Shown here piece by piece: positions 15,684 through 19,342 of a stretch of DNA of 19,342 nucleotides; the first letter of the stretch is position 1, and every line of letters begins with the position of its first letter. Below the pieces are notes generated by a model. It saw only the letters and a list, made by a program, of their open reading frames with translations, was not told the DNA's origin and did no database searches. A program made the translations under genes and the position numbers. This DNA is from Bacteroidota bacterium (GTDB lineage: Bacteria; Bacteroidota; Bacteroidia; Chitinophagales; Chitinophagaceae): the NCBI GenBank assembly GCA_023429825.1, contig JAEZDC010000088.1:1-19342 (forward strand), given 5' to 3'.

Positions 15684-16790
15684 ATGTATTCAATCTCGGA
15701 CTACTTAAAAAGGAGTTATGTATTTGTACGTAACCAGGCTTTTCCATTACACAAACAATTGTCAACCCTGATGCTTTATGCAACTGATCTTTGCAATTCC
15801 CGGTGCAAGCATTGTTTAATTTGGGATAAACGACCAATCATTCATTTACCCAAAGAAAAGATCATCGAGATAATGCACAGCAGGTGCGTAAAAAAATCGA
15901 CTGTAATCGGTTTAGAGGGAGGGGAATTTTTATTGCACCCACAGGCTTTTGAAATTCTGCAATGGTTTCATCAGCATCATAAAAATTTTGATCTGCTGTC
16001 TAATTGTTTGATGCCCCAAAAGACAATTGATGCAGTTAAAAAATATCCGCCGAAGCGTTTGTTCGTTTCCTTAGATGGCACACAGGAAACATATCATTAC
16101 ATGCGAGGAAAGGATGGGTATGATAAAGTGATCAATGTAATCGAGAATGTGCGCGATCAATGTCCTGTATCAGTGATGTTCACGCTGTCCCCTTATAATT
16201 CTTATGATGACCTGTATCATGTAGCAGAAGTGTGTGAACGTTATGAAATTGATCTTCGGGTAGGCATTTACAACAACATATCATATTTCGATACAAAGGA
16301 AAAAGCACATGAAACACCCGTAAATTCAAAAGCAAGTGATGAAGGAATGATTAACCATGATCGTTTCAAAAAGCTTTCAGCCAAACTGGAACCTTTTAAA
16401 GAGAACATGGACTTTCTTGTATTGTACAATGAATGGAAAAGGAAAGATCTGAAGCTGCCGTGTTATTCAATTTTTGACAGCATGGTGGTATTACCAAATG
16501 GAGATGTTCCGATCTGTCAAAATCTTGATCTCAAACTCGGTAATGTATATAGTAAATCGCTCGATGAAATCATCAATTGCCGGAGTACCCATCAGACGCA
16601 AACACATCATTGCTATAATTGCAATGGTTGCTGGATCAATTTTCATCGCAAATACGACATTGTACTGTTTAAAAACTTCGAACGTCTTTTTGGTAAAGCG
16701 ATCTCTAAAAAGGTATTAGGCGACTATCAATGGTCGAATGAACCTTCTAAAAGAAACTATTCAAGATTAATTAAGCAATACACACAATAA
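15684..16790 (+). CDS. Radical SAM protein with SPASM-like C-terminal cysteines
   Basis: A 368-residue radical S-adenosylmethionine enzyme. Cys37, Cys41 and Cys44 in DLCNSRCKHC form the C-x3-C-x2-C site for the [4Fe-4S] cluster that cleaves SAM, followed by the GGE motif (GLEGGEF, 76-82) and the strand FVSLDGTQETYHYMRG (127-142) typical of the barrel. The C-terminal part has VVLPNGDVPIC with Cys278, then LGNVYSKSLDEI, and further Cys260, Cys299 and the cluster C310-YN-C313-NG-C316, the pattern of SPASM-type domains holding auxiliary iron-sulphur clusters. SPASM enzymes modify peptides, alcohols or sugars; the substrate is unknown here. Its stop codon overlaps the start of an oxidoreductase gene (TAATG), so the two act together. 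A tiny hydrophobic frame precedes it. The pair interrupts the fusA-rpsJ neighbourhood. Confidence 0.88.
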   Translation: MYSISDYLKRSYVFVRNQAFPLHKQLSTLMLYATDLCNSRCKHCLIWDKRPIIHLPKEKIIEIMHSRCVKKSTVIGLEGGEFLLHPQAFEILQWFHQHHKNFDLLSNCLMPQKTIDAVKKYPPKRLFVSLDGTQETYHYMRGKDGYDKVINVIENVRDQCPVSVMFTLSPYNSYDDLYHVAEVCERYEIDLRVGIYNNISYFDTKEKAHETPVNSKASDEGMINHDRFKKLSAKLEPFKENMDFLVLYNEWKRKDLKLPCYSIFDSMVVLPNGDVPICQNLDLKLGNVYSKSLDEIINCRSTHQTQTHHCYNCNGCWINFHRKYDIVLFKNFERLFGKAISKKVLGDYQWSNEPSKRNYSRLIKQYTQ

Positions 16791-17815
16791 TGTTTCGATA
16801 CCTGGCTGAGCGATACAGATCGTTTAGAAGAAATCAGCAACTGTCGCAGATAAATAATTACAGGTGTAAATATGCATTCATTGGAGTGGGAAAGCACAGT
16901 ATGGAGAATTTATATCCTGTTCTGCTAGTGTTGGGTGTACCTATAAAATATGTTTATTCCCGAAATGTAAGAGTTGCTGCTAAAATGGCTTCGTTGTTTC
17001 CCAATGCTATCGGTACTTCTGATCTCAATATGATATCTGATGATGTAGCGGTTAAAGGCGTGTTTATCTGTTCACGACCTGTTAATCATTATATGTTGAC
17101 TAAGTTTTTTCTTGCAGCAGGGAAGTACGTTTTTGTAGAAAAACCATGTGCAACAAACATCATGCAATTAAGAAATTTAATTGAAGTCGACCCGGGAAGT
17201 AAATGCATGGTAGCGCTCAACAAGCGATTCAATCCGTTACATCGGCAATTAAAAAATCATATTGAAGGTACCTTTAGCTATACAGGAAGATATGTAACTG
17301 GTGCTTATCCTGAAGGTGATTGTTGGACCGAATTATTTATTCATCCTTTAGATAATGTACTGCGGCTGTTTGGGCCGGTGAATAAATGGAATATTTTACC
17401 CTCGAACGAAGGAACATATCATCTTCAACTCCGACATCGTTCGGTTGTTGGGAGCCTTGAACTGTCTACCAGCTATAGTTGGTCGGCTTTCGAGGATTCG
17501 TTGCACATCGTTTCCAAAAAAGCGATTCTCGCATTGAAATATCCCGGTGAATTTTCAATCACCCATTTGCCGCCCAAAATTGAAACGATGCCATTAGAAA
17601 AAATAATAGGAGGGAAACAGGTGCATATGAGCCAAAATGCGTCACTTGCAATTCCCGGGCTGCATAATAACTGTGTTGTTCAGCAAGGATATGCGGATGA
17701 AATACGATTTTTTGTTCAGCAAGTAGAACTGCAGCAATCATTAACTGGTTATGGTCCAACGGGTTTAGTAGACCTTTACCAGCTTATTGAGCAGTTGAAG
17801 CTGTTTCCGAAATAA
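16790..17815 (+). CDS. Gfo/Idh/MocA-family oxidoreductase
   Basis: A 341-residue protein. Residues about 26-120 form a Rossmann NAD(P)-binding domain with FIGVGKHS (30-37) as a variant glycine motif and the family signature EKP (117-119, in FVEKPCATN). The C-terminal alpha/beta domain has NKRFNP (144-149) and H185-x-x-D188 in FIHPLDNVLRLFG, the place of the usual catalytic His-Asp. Family members oxidise or reduce hydroxyl groups of sugars, cyclitols or bile-pigment-like compounds with NAD(P); substrate unknown. About 25 basic, polar residues precede the Rossmann strand, which is slightly longer than typical. The start codon shares one base with the radical SAM stop, implying translational coupling. 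No terminator is seen after it, so transcription could run into the rpsJ region. Confidence 0.87.
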   Translation: MFRYLAERYRSFRRNQQLSQINNYRCKYAFIGVGKHSMENLYPVLLVLGVPIKYVYSRNVRVAAKMASLFPNAIGTSDLNMISDDVAVKGVFICSRPVNHYMLTKFFLAAGKYVFVEKPCATNIMQLRNLIEVDPGSKCMVALNKRFNPLHRQLKNHIEGTFSYTGRYVTGAYPEGDCWTELFIHPLDNVLRLFGPVNKWNILPSNEGTYHLQLRHRSVVGSLELSTSYSWSAFEDSLHIVSKKAILALKYPGEFSITHLPPKIETMPLEKIIGGKQVHMSQNASLAIPGLHNNCVVQQGYADEIRFFVQQVELQQSLTGYGPTGLVDLYQLIEQLKLFPK

Positions 17816-17850
17816 TATCAATTACTTCTCTTAAATGCCATTTTTGTCGC

Positions 17851-17880
17851 TTTGTTAGTTATGTTCATGGTATAGATTTG
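17851..17880 (+). promoter_or_regulatory. Upstream promoter (P1) for the S10 operon
   Basis: TTTG at 17851-17854 and TAGATTTG at 17873-17880 match the -33 and -7 elements, 22 bases start to start. The transcript would have a leader of about 125 bases before rpsJ. Confidence 0.5.
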
Positions 17881-17951
17881 TTAACAACGACGAATAGCAA
17901 TAAGATTTAATCGATATTTCAGGCTTTAGCTTAAAATTTCTTGTTCAATTC

Positions 17952-17983
17952 CTTGCCTGATAACTTCTATCCCCCTACCTTTG
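17952..17983 (+). promoter_or_regulatory. Proximal promoter (P2) for rpsJ
   Basis: CTTG at 17952-17955 (TTG core) and TACCTTTG at 17976-17983 are 24 bases apart start to start, with an exact -7 consensus identical to that of fusA. The short leader can form CCCAA-CTGAAAA-TTGGG (17988-18004) eight bases before the rpsJ ATG, which may affect initiation. Confidence 0.7.
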
Positions 17984-18012
17984 CAACCCCAACTGAAAAT
18001 TGGGTTTTGGAT

Positions 18013-18318
18013 ATGTCTCAAAGAATCAGAATCAAATTACAATCTTACGATCACAACCTGGTAGATAAATCTGCTGAGAAAATCGTAAAGACTGTTCGCA
18101 GCACAGGTGCAGTAGTTACAGGTCCTATTCCTTTGCCAACACACAAAAGAATATTCACTGTATTGCGTTCACCACACGTAAACAAAAAAAGCCGTGAGCA
18201 GTTCCAGTTAGCTACACACAAGCGTTTACTGGACATCTACACTTCTTCATCAAGAACAGTAGATGCTTTATCTAAGTTAGATCTTCCTTCAGGTGTGGAA
18301 GTTGAGATCAAAGCGTAG
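18013..18318 (+). CDS. rpsJ: 30S ribosomal protein S10
   Basis: A 101-residue protein matching S10 along its length (MSQRIRIKLQSYDHNLVDKS, then GPIPLPTHK, SPHVNKKSREQF and the C-terminal VEVEIKA). S10 is part of the 30S head and, as NusE, joins the NusB antitermination complex. A frame open from a TTG at 17941 would add 24 residues, but it contains the P2 promoter and does not match S10, so the ATG at 18013 is the start. It is the first gene of the S10 operon, followed after an unusual 304-base spacer by rplC. No terminator is seen after it. Confidence 0.97.
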   Translation: MSQRIRIKLQSYDHNLVDKSAEKIVKTVRSTGAVVTGPIPLPTHKRIFTVLRSPHVNKKSREQFQLATHKRLLDIYTSSSRTVDALSKLDLPSGVEVEIKA

Positions 18319-18622
18319 TACCCGATTAATCGAGGCTAAGCTGTAAAACAAAAAGTTCTTAAAATAATTCATCTCTCAATTATACACGGCAAGAACCGTG
18401 ATGAAAAAAGAGCTCTGATAACTAAATAATCTTCTCGTCGCTTTAAATAGTGATGCAGAAGGCTACATATAAACAGGCCCTTCGAGGTTTGTTTACTCCC
18501 GGTACTTCCCCTTCTCACAGTTGAGAAAACACAGGAAAAGGTCGGCAGTTAACAAGGATTGAAATTCCGAACATCATCGGGATTGTCCTCATAACCTTGC
18601 GGGGCGTAAAACCGCAAAAACG
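18319..18622 (+). promoter_or_regulatory. Long structured spacer between rpsJ and rplC, candidate cis-regulatory leader
   Basis: These 304 bases hold no convincing gene. Three consecutive stems can be drawn: (1) GTTTACT at 18491-18497 with AGTTAAC at 18547-18553 (one mismatch), continued by CCG/CGG and capped by TTCTCA-CAGT-TGAGAA (18512-18527); (2) CAAGG (18553-18557) with CCTTG (18595-18599) enclosing AATTCCGA-ACATCA-TCGGGATT (18563-18584); (3) TTGCGG (18597-18602) with CCGCAA (18612-18617), ending five bases before the rplC ATG. Stems 2 and 3 share bases 18597-18599, so they could be alternative. Upstream there is also CACGG-CAAGAA-CCGTG (18385-18400) and the palindrome CGATTAATCG (18323-18332). 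No exact TAnnTTTG box lies inside. A 23-codon frame at 18453-18524 overlaps stem 1 and is probably chance. Confidence 0.5.
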
Positions 18623-19240
18623 ATGAAAGGTATTATTGGTAAAAAAATTGGCATGACCAGCGTCTTCGCTGCAGATGGTAAGCAAACTGCTTGCACCATC
18701 ATCGAAGCGGGTCCCTGCACAGTAACCCAGGTTAAAACAAATGACACTGATGGTTACTCTGCACTTCAGTTAGCTTTCGGCGACAAGAAAGAAAAGCACA
18801 CTACAAAAGCCGAATTAAATCACTTCTCTAAGGCTAACACTTCAGGCAAAAAGTTCGTAAAAGAATTCCGTGATTATTCAATAGAAAAAGCACTTGGTGA
18901 AACTATCACTGTTGACATCTTTGAAGAAGGTGACAAAGTGGAAGTTGTAGGTACAACCAAGGGTAAAGGTTTCCAGGGTGTTGTTAAGCGTCATGGCTTT
19001 AGCGGTGTGGGTGAAGGTTCACACGGTCAGCACGACAGACAAAGAGCTCCGGGTTCTATCGGTGGTTCTTCATATCCTTCAAGAGTATTCAAAGGAATGA
19101 GAATGGCTGGTCAAATGGGTAATGACAGAGTTAAGATGAAGGGATTGAAAGTAGTTAAGATCTTCCCTGAGAAAAACTACATCCTCGTTAGCGGATCAGT
19201 TCCTGGTCATAACGGCTCAATCGTATTAATCCAGAAGTAA
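18623..19240 (+). CDS. rplC: 50S ribosomal protein L3
   Basis: A 205-residue L3 protein, an early-assembly 50S protein whose long loop reaches the peptidyl-transferase centre. It opens with KGIIGKKIGMTSVF and contains the conserved TTKGKGFQGVVKRHGFSG (109-126), GSHGQHDRQRAPGSIG and VFKGMRMAGQMGN. The position corresponding to E. coli Gln150, methylated by PrmB, reads G in GSIGGSSYPS, so that modification site is absent. Start ATG at 18623 follows the structured leader; no Shine-Dalgarno is visible. rplD follows after 22 bases. Confidence 0.97.
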   Translation: MKGIIGKKIGMTSVFAADGKQTACTIIEAGPCTVTQVKTNDTDGYSALQLAFGDKKEKHTTKAELNHFSKANTSGKKFVKEFRDYSIEKALGETITVDIFEEGDKVEVVGTTKGKGFQGVVKRHGFSGVGEGSHGQHDRQRAPGSIGGSSYPSRVFKGMRMAGQMGNDRVKMKGLKVVKIFPEKNYILVSGSVPGHNGSIVLIQK

Positions 19241-19262
19241 TCACCAATTAATCTGAAAGAAG

Positions 19263-19342
19263 ATGCAAGTAGATGTTTTAAATATAAACGGACAATCAAC
19301 CGGCAGAAAAGTAGAATTGCCTGATGATATTTTCGGTATCGA
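19263..19342 (+). CDS. rplD: 50S ribosomal protein L4, 5' part only
   Basis: The frame from ATG 19263 reads MQVDVLNINGQSTGRKVELP and continues to the window edge (26 full codons). This matches the N-terminus of Bacteroidota L4, and the position directly after rplC is where rplD is expected in the S10 operon. The remainder lies outside the window. L4 is a 50S protein lining the exit tunnel and in some bacteria a feedback regulator of this operon. Confidence 0.9.
   Translation, partial: MQVDVLNINGQSTGRKVELPDDIFGI

Noticed and set aside
17941..18012. TTG-initiated N-terminal extension of S10
   Set aside because: It contains the P2 promoter and does not match S10, whose standard start is the ATG at 18013.
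18453..18524. 23-codon frame MQKATYKQALRGLFTPG... in the rpsJ-rplC spacer as a leader peptide
   Set aside because: It overlaps the first predicted stem and shows no biased run of regulatory codons; chance is more likely.

Overview
This window looks like the chromosome of a Bacteroidota (Bacteroidetes) bacterium, most likely a Chitinophagaceae-like member; no rRNA is present to confirm this. The evidence is the recurring TAnnTTTG -7 box (often with a TTTG/TTG element about 24 bases upstream) before tRNA-Gln, fusA, rpsJ and other genes, the absence of clear Shine-Dalgarno sites, a TPR-type hybrid-membrane histidine kinase, and protein sequences such as L4 beginning MQVDVLNINGQSTGRKV. Base composition is moderately AT-rich and coding density is high. 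No rRNA, CRISPR array, insertion sequence or phage gene is visible.

Layout. Bases 1-4160 (minus strand) hold two sensor kinases: a truncated GAF-PAS-PAS-PAS sensor protein running off the left edge, and a TPR-periplasmic histidine kinase. Bases 4297-6769 (minus) are a tight operon, EamA transporter - GNAT acetyltransferase - branched-chain aminotransferase (ilvE), closed by a terminator that overlaps the ilvE stop codon. A MocR-type (GntR-aminotransferase) regulator is transcribed divergently from 6868, and the 98-base shared region contains a palindrome, a direct repeat and a -7 box. dapD (lysine/diaminopimelate synthesis) follows on the minus strand, convergent with the MocR gene. 

Bases 9508-12789 (plus) carry a class I glutamine amidotransferase-like protein, an ATP-grasp-like protein and a SirB1/transglutaminase-like protein, with a terminator and a tandem pair of hairpins between the first two. 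tRNA-Gln(TTG) with a good promoter and terminator follows, then fusA (EF-G).

The right end is the start of the S10 ribosomal protein operon (rpsJ, rplC, start of rplD). In many bacteria rpsL-rpsG-fusA-rpsJ-rplC are close together. Here fusA stands alone behind tRNA-Gln, has its own terminator, and is separated from rpsJ by an unrelated module: a possible 49-residue membrane peptide, a radical SAM protein with extra C-terminal cysteines, and a Gfo/Idh/MocA-type oxidoreductase whose start overlaps the radical SAM stop. rpsJ and rplC are themselves separated by a 304-base non-coding stretch that can fold into three successive stem-loops ending just before the rplC start codon, a candidate cis-regulatory leader. 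The fusA-rpsJ module, the rplC leader and the amidotransferase/ATP-grasp pair are the parts most worth following up.
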